This document shows, piece by piece, positions 43,894 through 52,797 of a stretch of DNA of 64,000 nt; position 1 is the stretch's first letter; each line of letters starts with the position of its first letter. The notes under the pieces are model-generated. The model did not search any database, was not told the DNA's origin, and saw only the letters and a list, made by a program, of their open reading frames with translations. The position numbers were made by a program, and so were the translations under genes. The stretch comes from Bacillota bacterium (GTDB taxonomy: Bacteria > Bacillota > Clostridia > DSM-8532), in the NCBI GenBank assembly GCA_023411795.1, contig JAEYOK010000008.1, positions 1 to 64,000 on the forward strand. The letters run 5' to 3'.

Positions 43894-46311
43894 TTACCAA
43901 ACACTAACGCGTTTTTCCGGTGCTAGATACATATAATCTCCCGGCTTGATGTCATACGTTTCATAGAATTCTTCGAAATTACTCAGTGCAATATTAGTCC
44001 GGAATTTGTTTGGTGAATGGGTGTCCATCTGTACAAGAAGCTGATACATCTTTGGAGTCGCCGTAAAGCGCCAAACTGTGGCATTGCTCTCAAAGAACGC
44101 CTTATAATCAGCGTTAGGTATGTCCTTCATAATTTCCAGGGCACATGCAATACCACCAATATCGGCCACATTTTCAGATACGGTCAGATTACCGTTTACA
44201 ATGGCACCGGGTGCTATTTCCAAACCATTATACAGGTCAATAACTCTCTGGCACTTTTGCTGGAAAGTCAGATAGTCTTCCTCAGTCCACCAATTATTCA
44301 TATTGCCTTTTTCATCAAACTGAGCACCGTTATTATCAAAAGCATGGGTTATCTCGTGAGCTATGATGACACCTATACCACCAAGATTCTGTTCACGGGA
44401 CCCATCAACGTCATAAAACGGTGGTTGTAGAATACCGGCAGGGAACACAATCTCGTTATTCAAAGCATTATAATAAGCATTTACAGTCTGTGGAGACATC
44501 ATCCATTGAGATTTATCTACAGGCTTATCAAGAACAGTTTTTGAATAATTAACCGAAGCTGAGGTTATTGCAAAGATGTTTCCTATCAGAGAACCCCCAT
44601 CTTCATAAGTCGCAAGATTGATATTTTTGTATGGATCTCCCCAGGAATCGGGATATCCTATTTTGACATTGATTGTCTTTAGCTTCTTAATAGCTGCTGC
44701 TTTTGTATTTTCGCTCATCCAATCAAGTCTATTAATACGCTTTTCAAATACGCTAATTATTTCAGCTACAATTTCTTCAACATCCTTCTTTGCTTCGGGC
44801 GAGAAATACTTTTCAACATATAGTCTGCCTAAGTAACTACTCATAACAGAATTGAGAAGATTAAAAGCAATATCCTCATCACTCATAGAACTGCTCAGCC
44901 CCATAAAGACAGTATTAAATCCCGTAATCGCATCCTGCAATTCCTTGGATAACAACGAGGCTGTACTCATTATAAAATGCACCTTTTCATAGGATTTAAT
45001 GACATCAATATTTTCATTGCCAATCAAAGCTCCGGTCTTAGTCATAAGATTAACATCGGTGACTATAAGTTTATCAACAGAACCATAACCGAGGTCATTG
45101 AGGTATTTCTTTATATCAACTTTTGTAAATAATTTGGCCAGATCATCTTTGGAAACAGGATTGTAGAGATTCTCAATTTTGCTCGCCTGCTCATTACTCA
45201 GAGTGTTCATAGCTAACTCTTTCTCAAAAGCAAACACACTACTTGCGGCTGCTATAGCTTGTTCTTGTGTTAGCCCGGCATATAGAAACAGCTGGGTCAT
45301 GAAGCCTTCATACATAGCTTGTATTTGCGGATTTTGGCTTAACATGTATGCTGAATTTAAACCGGTAGACAAACCCGTCCCATAGAGACTGTATTTGTTA
45401 CTGTCAATCAAATCGCCAGACGGACCAAATGAAAATAAAGGATTATACCCTGTTTTATTTTCTATTTTGGCAGCTATATCCAATATATCCTGAGCTGTTT
45501 TGGCACTGTCTATCATATCCAAATATTTTCTTATAGGTTCTATTCCCTGCTTATTTCTATTTTCCATATCCAGTATTGTGCTATAAAAATCAGCCATTTT
45601 CTGTTCAATTGTTCCGTTTTTATATGTACCTGCGTTATCATATAACTCTTTAACAATTGATCGGATTTTTTGACTATTATTAAGATCCACTTCATCAAAA
45701 GACCCTAATCCCGGATATCCGGCCGGAAGTTTTGTATTAGTCAACCAATCACGATTGACTGTATAAAAGAAATCATCCCCTACTTTTGTGTCTTTAAGAG
45801 CGTCTATACGGCTTAATATTGCTTCCAGCTGTTCTTGTGTAAGATAATCGTTAGAACCAAAAAGCCCGTTTCCATAACCACTGATAATACCGGCTCTAAC
45901 AAGCTTATTCACATCTCCCACAACATTTTGCGGGACATCGATAAATACAAGACTATCTCTTATTACCGGAAGTTCCCTGATGGAGCGACTTAAGAACATG
46001 GTAAATTCCAATCTGGTGGCATTCCTATGGAGATCCAGCGTTGTTCCCGAGCCCAATAGGATACCGTTGGTAACAGCAATTCCTATTTCATCACGATAAC
46101 CTTCTGTTATTGTTGATGCATCTTTATATGCATCGAGATTAGCCTCAGTTTCATTTAAAGCTCCATATCCAACTGTGCTTAATATGCTAATAACTGCTTG
46201 TTCTCTCGTTACAAGACCGCTGTCGGTTGTCTTTGCCTGAACCGGTAAGATACCAAACATAAGAGTAAAACAAAGCAGAATTCCCAATAGTCTAGTTCCC
46301 AATCTCCTCAT
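43894..46311 (-). CDS. Cell-surface M13 (neprilysin-like) zinc metallopeptidase with SLH domains
   Basis: An exported 805-residue protein: signal peptide (LLGILLCFTLMFGILPVQA), two or three SLH domains (about 30-185; TREQAVISILSTVGYGAL, ATRLEFTMFLSRSI), then an M13 peptidase. The zinc site is VIIAHEITHAFDNNGAQFD, with His652 and His656, and the third ligand glutamate lies in SENVADIGG. NAYYNALNNEIVFPAGILQP precedes it, and the C-terminus ends PGDYMYLAPEKRVSVW; the final VW-type ending is normal for the family. M13 enzymes usually have a membrane anchor; here SLH domains attach it to the wall. Confidence 0.93.
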   Translation of the reverse strand: MRRLGTRLLGILLCFTLMFGILPVQAKTTDSGLVTREQAVISILSTVGYGALNETEANLDAYKDASTITEGYRDEIGIAVTNGILLGSGTTLDLHRNATRLEFTMFLSRSIRELPVIRDSLVFIDVPQNVVGDVNKLVRAGIISGYGNGLFGSNDYLTQEQLEAILSRIDALKDTKVGDDFFYTVNRDWLTNTKLPAGYPGLGSFDEVDLNNSQKIRSIVKELYDNAGTYKNGTIEQKMADFYSTILDMENRNKQGIEPIRKYLDMIDSAKTAQDILDIAAKIENKTGYNPLFSFGPSGDLIDSNKYSLYGTGLSTGLNSAYMLSQNPQIQAMYEGFMTQLFLYAGLTQEQAIAAASSVFAFEKELAMNTLSNEQASKIENLYNPVSKDDLAKLFTKVDIKKYLNDLGYGSVDKLIVTDVNLMTKTGALIGNENIDVIKSYEKVHFIMSTASLLSKELQDAITGFNTVFMGLSSSMSDEDIAFNLLNSVMSSYLGRLYVEKYFSPEAKKDVEEIVAEIISVFEKRINRLDWMSENTKAAAIKKLKTINVKIGYPDSWGDPYKNINLATYEDGGSLIGNIFAITSASVNYSKTVLDKPVDKSQWMMSPQTVNAYYNALNNEIVFPAGILQPPFYDVDGSREQNLGGIGVIIAHEITHAFDNNGAQFDEKGNMNNWWTEEDYLTFQQKCQRVIDLYNGLEIAPGAIVNGNLTVSENVADIGGIACALEIMKDIPNADYKAFFESNATVWRFTATPKMYQLLVQMDTHSPNKFRTNIALSNFEEFYETYDIKPGDYMYLAPEKRVSVW

Positions 46312-46444
46312 GACAAATCTCCTTTACATAATTTTACTTATTATAATACAACTCACTTTTGTCTTTGTCTGCAAATATTTAGAATATTTTTCATAAAATA
46401 TACACAAGCTCTAATGACATAGATATTACAAAGGGCGGATTTTT

Positions 46445-46852
46445 ATGGTATTAAAGTACTTAAGGCATAAGCCAACTATATATTTTTTCCTAAACGAAAC
46501 CGAGCCGTCTGAAACCATCAGGGAAAAACTATGTGATAACGAAACCCCACAGTTAAGCTTCGCGTCTATCAGGGATGAAATGATATTAACAGAAAAGAGA
46601 ATACTTATTGCTGACAGGAAGGGGTTCTTCGGTAAAAAAATTCGTTATATATCCATCCCCTACAGCAGTATTACTTACTACAAAATAGGAACTATAGGCG
46701 GTCTTGATCTCGATGCCGAAATATTACTAAACCTACGGGGCAACGTCAAGATTCAGCTTAGATTTCTGCGTAGCAAGGAAATCAAGGAAAGCATCCATAA
46801 AGCCTATAAAATCATTACTCAATCATTTATATGCAACTCCTGCTCCGATTAG
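46445..46852 (+). CDS. PH-domain protein (bacterial PH_1-like)
   Basis: A 135-residue cytoplasmic protein. The central part is a bacterial pleckstrin-like domain: MILTEKRILIADRKGFFGKK, YISIPYSSITYYKIGTIGGL, LDAEILLNLRGNVKIQLRF, then a C-terminal helix KEIKESIHKAYKII. There are no membrane helices. Related Bacillus proteins (YvbH-like) have no agreed function. It ends ten bases before the facing glycosyltransferase gene with no terminator between them. Confidence 0.82.
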   Translation: MVLKYLRHKPTIYFFLNETEPSETIREKLCDNETPQLSFASIRDEMILTEKRILIADRKGFFGKKIRYISIPYSSITYYKIGTIGGLDLDAEILLNLRGNVKIQLRFLRSKEIKESIHKAYKIITQSFICNSCSD

Positions 46853-46862
46853 TTGTTCCATA

Positions 46863-48035
46863 CTAGGCATGCATTCTTTTATAGACCTTTACTATATCGC
46901 AATAACGCTCGTATACCTGATCCACAATAGTTTCCCAGCTAAAATAAAGAGATTTATTAGCATTGGCACCAACACTCTCTAACAATCCGGGGACCTCTAA
47001 AATCTCTAAAACTCTGGTCGCGATGTTTTCAGGACAATCCTTTGTTAAAAAACCGGTCACATTATCTGTGACACCTTCCGATGCATTTGAGTTCTCGATA
47101 AGTAATGCAGGGCACCCCTGGGACGCAGCCTCTCGTACGACTAAAGAAAAGGTATCATACAAAGAAGGAAATAGGAGAAAATCAGCCCTACAGTAAAGAG
47201 ACCGAAGATAATCCCTATCCTGCACGGCTCCTAAAAACAAAACTCTATCGTCGATTTCAAGCTCTTGGGCCAAGGTTTTCAGGTCATTTAAAGCATAACC
47301 CTGCCCCACCATTAGCACCTTAAAAACTAATCCCTTCTTCTTCAAAATAGCCAAAGATTCCAGTAAAACCTTTGTGTTTTTCTGCCATACCATTTGTCCA
47401 ACATATATAAAGACAAGCTCAGTCTCATTAAGGTTAAGCTTCTCATTTACTTTTTCTCTATCTTTTATCTTGTTTTCGGGAGGTTCGTATTCTATACCGT
47501 TAGGGACAACCTCAATTTGGCCATTAAAGCCGTATTCCCTTAAGGTGTTCGCGGTAGAATTATTTACAGTCCAAACCGAGTCAACACTATTATAAAACTC
47601 AATGACTTTTGATAAACCAAATCGAGCAATACCCTCTAATTTAAAGGACTCAAGGAAATCATCATAATACTTGGAATGGAATGAAGCAATAATCGGAATG
47701 TTTCTTTTATGAGCTATTTCAAGTGCTATTCCCCCCGAACTGAAAGGTGTATGGGTATGAACTAAATCAAAGGGCACCTTTCTGACAGTCCTCATAAAAG
47801 CCGGATCAAGATTAGGTACTCCCGTTCGATATGGATATCTGGTCAAAACTCCTACAGAAATATACCGAAGAACACTAAAATCTTCATCGTCAATATGTTT
47901 AGGATACTCAGGTGTAATTACATATCCCTTGCCATATTTTTTATTCAGCCAATATGCATAGTTCTTAGCCACATTACCAACACCATCCATAATAGGCGGA
48001 AATGATTCACTGAATTGACCGGTTACTAAGCCCAT
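46863..48035 (-). CDS. Group 1 glycosyltransferase (GT4 family)
   Basis: A 390-residue GT-B enzyme. The N-terminal acceptor domain starts GLVTGQFSESFPPIMDGVGN with FDLVHTHTPFSSGGIALE; the C-terminal domain has FIYVGQMVWQKNTKVLLE and the donor-binding REAASQGCPALLIENSNASEG. The closest functional types are diacylglycerol glucosyl- and phosphatidylinositol mannosyl-transferases of Firmicutes, so a membrane glycolipid is possible (inference). ATG 48035 has GGAGG seven bases upstream; an earlier ATG has none. Confidence 0.9.
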   Translation of the reverse strand: MGLVTGQFSESFPPIMDGVGNVAKNYAYWLNKKYGKGYVITPEYPKHIDDEDFSVLRYISVGVLTRYPYRTGVPNLDPAFMRTVRKVPFDLVHTHTPFSSGGIALEIAHKRNIPIIASFHSKYYDDFLESFKLEGIARFGLSKVIEFYNSVDSVWTVNNSTANTLREYGFNGQIEVVPNGIEYEPPENKIKDREKVNEKLNLNETELVFIYVGQMVWQKNTKVLLESLAILKKKGLVFKVLMVGQGYALNDLKTLAQELEIDDRVLFLGAVQDRDYLRSLYCRADFLLFPSLYDTFSLVVREAASQGCPALLIENSNASEGVTDNVTGFLTKDCPENIATRVLEILEVPGLLESVGANANKSLYFSWETIVDQVYERYCDIVKVYKRMHA

Positions 48036-48174
48036 AAGAAAACCTCCAAAGGTCAAATAAAGTACTTACAACCGTAATTATATTCTATTTTTTTACATCT
48101 TCAACCATAATTACCCACTTTTAATGATGCTCTAATGCAACCATAATAATTGGGCATGATTGTATTACTTAATG

Positions 48175-48212
48175 TAAAAAAGTAGGCTCTATTTCCCAAA
48201 AGCCTACTTTTA
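48175..48212 (-). terminator. Terminator after the DUF47 gene
   Basis: Minus-strand stem AAGTAGGCT/AGCCTACTT around a long loop, followed by six T. Confidence 0.75.
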
Positions 48213-48225
48213 ACAACTTATATTA

Positions 48226-48852
48226 TCAAGTCTTAGATATTATTATTTTTTGTACAATATCTGCAACATCTTCACACTTATCCAGCGCATTTTCCAACTG
48301 ATCATAAAGAAGCTTCCATATAATAATTCTCTTCGGATCGGTTTCAAACTCAAAAAGATTTCTCATTGCATTTTGGTATGTCTTATCTCCAACCTCTTCA
48401 ATATTATTAATTTCAATTATCAAGTCATTTATCTTTTTAAAGTCTTTCTTGAAGTTCTTTAGGACTTTAAATAACTCAACCAGCTTTTCACAGGCTTCGG
48501 CTACAAGGGACATAAGATTTCTGGCAGCTTCATTAACTTCCTTAACGCACATCATATAAGTGTGGTTGCCAATAGAATCTATACTATCAGTAATATTCTC
48601 GATCTCTTTTATAATCTCAACTATATCAGATCTATCAATAGGGGTGATGAATGCCTCCTCAACGAGCTTTAGACAACGGTGAACATGAATATCGGCCTCA
48701 TGCTCTATTGATTTAAGATTCTGCAGTTCATTGTAATCGACAACGCCGTCCTCGAATGATTTATTTAGAGAAACAGAAGCTCTTTGGGTAAATGAAGCGG
48801 AGACCTCAAACAGTTCAAAACAATCAACATCTTTTCCGGAAAATAAGCCCAT
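48226..48852 (-). CDS. DUF47 (PhoU-like) phosphate transport accessory protein
   Basis: A 208-residue all-helical protein of the DUF47/YkaA family, related to PhoU, with the acidic repeats EHEADIHVHRCLKLVEEAFI and IVEIIKEIENITDSID that can bind metal clusters. These proteins regulate or assist Pit transporters. It begins 16 bases after the pit gene behind AGGAGG and shares its transcript and probable phosphate control. Confidence 0.94.
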   Translation of the reverse strand: MGLFSGKDVDCFELFEVSASFTQRASVSLNKSFEDGVVDYNELQNLKSIEHEADIHVHRCLKLVEEAFITPIDRSDIVEIIKEIENITDSIDSIGNHTYMMCVKEVNEAARNLMSLVAEACEKLVELFKVLKNFKKDFKKINDLIIEINNIEEVGDKTYQNAMRNLFEFETDPKRIIIWKLLYDQLENALDKCEDVADIVQKIIISKT

Positions 48853-48868
48853 ATTTTTATTCCTCCTA

Positions 48869-49864
48869 TCAGAATATTAAAGTGAATATTTCAGCCATTA
48901 CATAACCTAGTATCAAACAAGCCGGAAATGTTAACCCCCAAGCCAACAGCATTTCTTTCACAACATTCCAGTTTACATTTGAGAGTCTTCTTGCTGCTCC
49001 TGCACCCATAATCGCAGTTCCTTTTGCATTGGTTGTGCTTAACGGGATACCTAAAGCTGTTGCCCCGAGCATACAAGCTGAAGCTCCTATTTCTGCAGAA
49101 AAGCCTTGATACTTTTCCAGCTTAACCATGTCCATTCCCATAGTTTTTATTATCTTGTACCCCCCTATAGAGGTACCGATAGCCATCAGAGCCGAACACA
49201 GCAGCATAACCCAAATTGGTATATACAGACTCTCACTGGGTGGATAAACTCCTCCTACCACAAGAGCCAGTGCAAATACACCCATAAATTTCTGCCCATC
49301 CTGTGCACCATGGCTAAATGCCATTAGTGATGCAGAAATAATTTGTCCAAATGAAAAGAAGTTGTTTGCCTTATGTCGGTTTACTCCTTTGAATAAAAAA
49401 GTGACACCTTTGGTTACTATAAGACCTGATAAAAAGCCCAGTATCGTTGCGACAGCAAGACCAATAAGAACCTTTTTAAACTCATTCCATTTAAAGGCTT
49501 CTATGCCCTTTAAAGACATTCCTGCGCCCATTAACCCGGCAATAAGGGCATGACTCTCGCTGGTAGGAATTCCGTATCTCCATGCAGAAAGTGCCCAGAT
49601 GACAATGGATAACTGCGCTGCTGCTAATGTGATAAGTGCGTCCTGTCCTGTCCCTATATCAACGATTTTGGCTGTGGTATTAGCAACGGCTGTCCCCATA
49701 AGGAACACACCGGCTAAGTTGAACACTGTTGCCAGCAGAACTGCCGCCTTAGGACTTAAAACTCGAGTTGAAACAACTGTTGCAATAGCATTCGGGGCAT
49801 CAGTCCATCCGTTAACAAAGACCGAAGCACATACCAACAGCATAACAATGGCTAAAGCAAACAT
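48869..49864 (-). CDS. pit: Inorganic phosphate transporter, PiT family
   Basis: A 331-residue ion-coupled phosphate permease with about ten membrane helices. Signature sequences are NGWTDAPNAIATVVSTRVLSP near the N-terminus, WRYGIPTSESHALIAGLMGA, FSHGAQDGQKFMGVFAL and GIPLSTTNAKGTAIMGAGAA. It forms an operon with the DUF47 gene. Upstream lie a -10 box and four direct repeats resembling a Pho box, which suggests induction by phosphate limitation through PhoPR. Confidence 0.96.
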   Translation of the reverse strand: MFALAIVMLLVCASVFVNGWTDAPNAIATVVSTRVLSPKAAVLLATVFNLAGVFLMGTAVANTTAKIVDIGTGQDALITLAAAQLSIVIWALSAWRYGIPTSESHALIAGLMGAGMSLKGIEAFKWNEFKKVLIGLAVATILGFLSGLIVTKGVTFLFKGVNRHKANNFFSFGQIISASLMAFSHGAQDGQKFMGVFALALVVGGVYPPSESLYIPIWVMLLCSALMAIGTSIGGYKIIKTMGMDMVKLEKYQGFSAEIGASACMLGATALGIPLSTTNAKGTAIMGAGAARRLSNVNWNVVKEMLLAWGLTFPACLILGYVMAEIFTLIF

Positions 49865-49935
49865 AGACTTCCCCTTTCTTTATTAAAATGGTTTGTTATT
49901 AACCTGATATAGTATTCCCTTAACAAACCCATAAC

Positions 49936-50006
49936 ATTATACCAAAGGGATATCGACAATAAAAGCGAAAATAACTTTAGTTAACCTGAGTTAACCCAAA
50001 TTTAAC
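49936..50006 (-). promoter_or_regulatory. Pho-box-like promoter region of pit
   Basis: On the minus strand four direct repeats GTTAAA, GTTAAC, GTTAAC and GTTATT lie at 50006, 49995, 49985 and 49975 (first bases), spaced 11, 10 and 10 bases, one helical turn each. A perfect -10 TATAAT (49936-49941) follows without a good -35, as expected for an activator-dependent promoter. PhoP of Firmicutes binds TTAACA-type direct repeats with this period. Confidence 0.6.
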
Positions 50007-50020
50007 AAAGTGTTTTAATC

Positions 50021-50815
50021 TTATCTCTTCTTAAAAATGCCATAACAAGAAAATGTCATAATTATGATTGCTAATAGCTGATAAATATCTACACCGGTAT
50101 TGAAAAGCAGCCAGGAACAAATAACAGGATATATGATATAGAGCCCTAATCTTATTGATGAAACCACGGGCATATCTCCATACCTGTATGACGCTTGTTC
50201 CGAAATAGCTCCCGATATCGCTGCAATAGGATATAAAAAAAGAAAATATAAAGGCACTCTACTCAATCCCCCGGTAAAAAAGTACCGCATTAAAAGATTG
50301 AAGAAAACTATAGATATTCCTCCCATTGTACCAGCATATGCAGCAAATAAGGAAGCTCTTATTTTATCACCCAAAGCCTTAGAAGATGCGGGTATCAAAA
50401 CAGCAAAAGGTGCTATAAATAGGATTATCAGAAATACTCCGTTATAATCCAGGGAGGAGACAGTTTTAGATAAAAGACCTATAACCAGAGTGCATGCGAC
50501 AATTAACGCGGAATAAAATAAATCAGATCTATATATTTTTTCTTTGAGGAAAAAATATGACATGATTATAATAACCACAATTCCCCAGCCCGACATTGCC
50601 GTAATTATATGGGGTGGTAAAGTTTTTGATGCAATGCTTATGGGTACGGCAGATATAATATAGGAAATTAATACTCCCAGAACCCATAGGAACAATAGTT
50701 TAATATATTTTTGATCTTTTTCTTTCCTATAGTTAATCCACAGTAGGCCTTTCTTTTGAAAGACCGAGCCGATTGAGGCAAGGGTAGCTCCCAAAAGAGC
50801 AAATGCAATATTAAT
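50021..50815 (-). CDS. DMT-superfamily membrane protein
   Basis: A protein of about 257-264 residues with nine or ten hydrophobic helices. It resembles EamA/NIPA-type members of the drug/metabolite transporter superfamily; the substrate is unknown. The start is unusual: the frame opens after a TGA at 50827-50825; the only normal start codon is TTG 50794, which has no ribosome site. ATT 50815 lies five bases after GAGGGG and gives an N-terminus (M)NIAFALLGATLASIGSVFQK, typical of the family. It lies 20 bases downstream of the acyl-CoA synthetase gene, in the same transcript. Confidence 0.72.
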   Translation of the reverse strand: MNIAFALLGATLASIGSVFQKKGLLWINYRKEKDQKYIKLLFLWVLGVLISYIISAVPISIASKTLPPHIITAMSGWGIVVIIIMSYFFLKEKIYRSDLFYSALIVACTLVIGLLSKTVSSLDYNGVFLIILFIAPFAVLIPASSKALGDKIRASLFAAYAGTMGGISIVFFNLLMRYFFTGGLSRVPLYFLFLYPIAAISGAISEQASYRYGDMPVVSSIRLGLYIIYPVICSWLLFNTGVDIYQLLAIIIMTFSCYGIFKKR

Positions 50816-50835
50816 AAAATCCCCTCATTATAGCA

Positions 50836-52548
50836 TTAATTTTTCAATTCTTCGTGACGCTTTATCTTCTTAGTTGTTGTCTTAATAAACTCCTCTTCCC
50901 GTATTGTAATATCCTTTATATATTTATAGCTAACCATACTCTTGTTGATGGTTCTGACCTCTTTTTCAATTATCTCCTGAACTGTTGACCCTGGTGCTAT
51001 ATTGTTTTTAATATCCTCATCTATTTTCTCCAGTTCGGGAACTATCTTGGCGCAGATTATCGTTTCTCCGTCAGTCTGTCCCTTTCCGAATACAAGAGAT
51101 TCTTTTATGTATTTGCTTCTGTTTAAAAGTGTTTCCAACTCCTCAGGGAAAACATTCTTGCCATTTCCTGTAATAATAACATTCTTTTTACGACCCGTAA
51201 TATGAACAAATCCATCTTCATCAATATATCCGCTGTCACCGGTATAAAACCAACCGTCCCTTAATACCTCAGCGGTGGCTTCAGGGTCTTTATAATAGCC
51301 CAACATAATACTCGAGCCCTTACATTTTATTTCCCCTATGCCATCTTCATCAGGGTTGTCAATAACTACCTCTAAATTAGGCAGAGGTAATCCGGCTGCT
51401 TCGTCTTTATAATAGTTATTTCTGTTAAGGGCTACTATCGGAGCACATTCAGTAAGACCATAGCCCTGCACTAATTTAATACCCAATTCTCTAAAACCCT
51501 TTGCAATTTGGGGATCAATACCGGCAGCACCGCTTATAAATATTCTTATATGTCCTCCGAGGGCTTCATGTATCTGACTGAATAATTTTCTTCGGATATC
51601 AATTTTGATTTTTCTTAGAAAATTACTTAGACCAAGGGCAAATTTAATCTTTTTCTCTCCTTTTGATTTTATGGCCTGGTTCATAATCTGTCTGTACATG
51701 GATTCAAAGACAAGTGGAACACCCAACATCATGGTACACTTGGATTCCTTAAGGTTTTTTGTTATATGTCTAAGCCCTTCGCAATAAGCTATCGTACAGC
51801 CACGGTATAGCTGGCACAAAAAGCCGCATGTACATTCATAGGTATGATGTATTGGTAGAATTGACAGAAAAGTATCGTTTTGGTCTATATAGAGCATTGA
51901 GCACATATTCATAAGATTTTCTACGATATTTTTATGGGAAAGCATTACTGCTTTAGCCGTATCCGTTGTTCCAGAAGTAAAAAGAAGCATATTCATTGCA
52001 TCTTTATCAATAGAGGCGTCTATGAATTCTTTGTTTCCACCGTCTAATAATTCATGGCCTTTTTTCAATAGAAGATTAAATGATAAAATATTGCCTTCAT
52101 CCTGCTCTGCTTCCATACTGATAAAATATTTTAAAGTGGAGGATTCTTTTGCCAATATTTCAATTTTGTCTTTTACATTTCCGGAATAAATTATAGCATC
52201 GGATTCTGATCGGTCAATCAATAATCTAATCTCATTTGCAGGTAGTTCTTTATCCAGAGGAACAATAACGCCCGTTCCGTTGACGACTGACAAATATGAT
52301 ATTGACCATTCATAACGGTTTTCACCTATTAATGCTATTTTCCCGCCCTTGAGCCCTAAGCTTAACAAGGCAGTTCCAAAAGCCTCAACATCTTTTTTAT
52401 ATTGCTTATATGTTATAGGGACATAATCTGCTTGATTTCTTGGTTTAGATAGGAAAGCGGCTTTATCACCGTATAGTTCAACACTGGAGTTTAGCATGTC
52501 TTTGAGGTCTTTGATTGGTCTGACTTCATATAATTTCCCGTTCTTCAT
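50836..52548 (-). CDS. AMP-forming long-chain acyl-CoA synthetase family protein
   Basis: A 570-residue member of the ANL superfamily, activating a carboxylic acid as acyl-AMP and then acyl-CoA. The phosphate loop is LLFTSGTTDTAKAVMLSH, the acyl-binding region has GYGLTECAPIVALN, the hinge is WFYTGDSGYIDEDGFVHITG and the lysine region RKKNVIITGNGKNVFPEELE. Sequence is of the long-chain (FadD/FAA) type with internal segments longer than in acetyl-CoA synthetase. The loop has DTAKA instead of the common GxPKG, a mild variant. It is followed by the membrane transporter-like gene; exogenous fatty-acid use is a reasonable guess. Confidence 0.9.
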   Translation of the reverse strand: MKNGKLYEVRPIKDLKDMLNSSVELYGDKAAFLSKPRNQADYVPITYKQYKKDVEAFGTALLSLGLKGGKIALIGENRYEWSISYLSVVNGTGVIVPLDKELPANEIRLLIDRSESDAIIYSGNVKDKIEILAKESSTLKYFISMEAEQDEGNILSFNLLLKKGHELLDGGNKEFIDASIDKDAMNMLLFTSGTTDTAKAVMLSHKNIVENLMNMCSMLYIDQNDTFLSILPIHHTYECTCGFLCQLYRGCTIAYCEGLRHITKNLKESKCTMMLGVPLVFESMYRQIMNQAIKSKGEKKIKFALGLSNFLRKIKIDIRRKLFSQIHEALGGHIRIFISGAAGIDPQIAKGFRELGIKLVQGYGLTECAPIVALNRNNYYKDEAAGLPLPNLEVVIDNPDEDGIGEIKCKGSSIMLGYYKDPEATAEVLRDGWFYTGDSGYIDEDGFVHITGRKKNVIITGNGKNVFPEELETLLNRSKYIKESLVFGKGQTDGETIICAKIVPELEKIDEDIKNNIAPGSTVQEIIEKEVRTINKSMVSYKYIKDITIREEEFIKTTTKKIKRHEELKN

Positions 52549-52797
52549 TCACTAATACCTCCAAATATTTAGGTTGATTATCATTATATATCAACAATAA
52601 ACATTTTAAAATAAAAAATTCAGGCCAGAATATATGGATATGTGCAATATATAGTCTATAAGCAACTTGATCCCATTATTTAGTTTTGCAAAAAACTAGA
52701 CTTATTATTAATTGATTTATTAAAATAATAATGCTATGCTTAAAATGCAAAAATAACTTACAAAGACTCGAAATATTGGGCTAAAGGGAGAAGTCTC

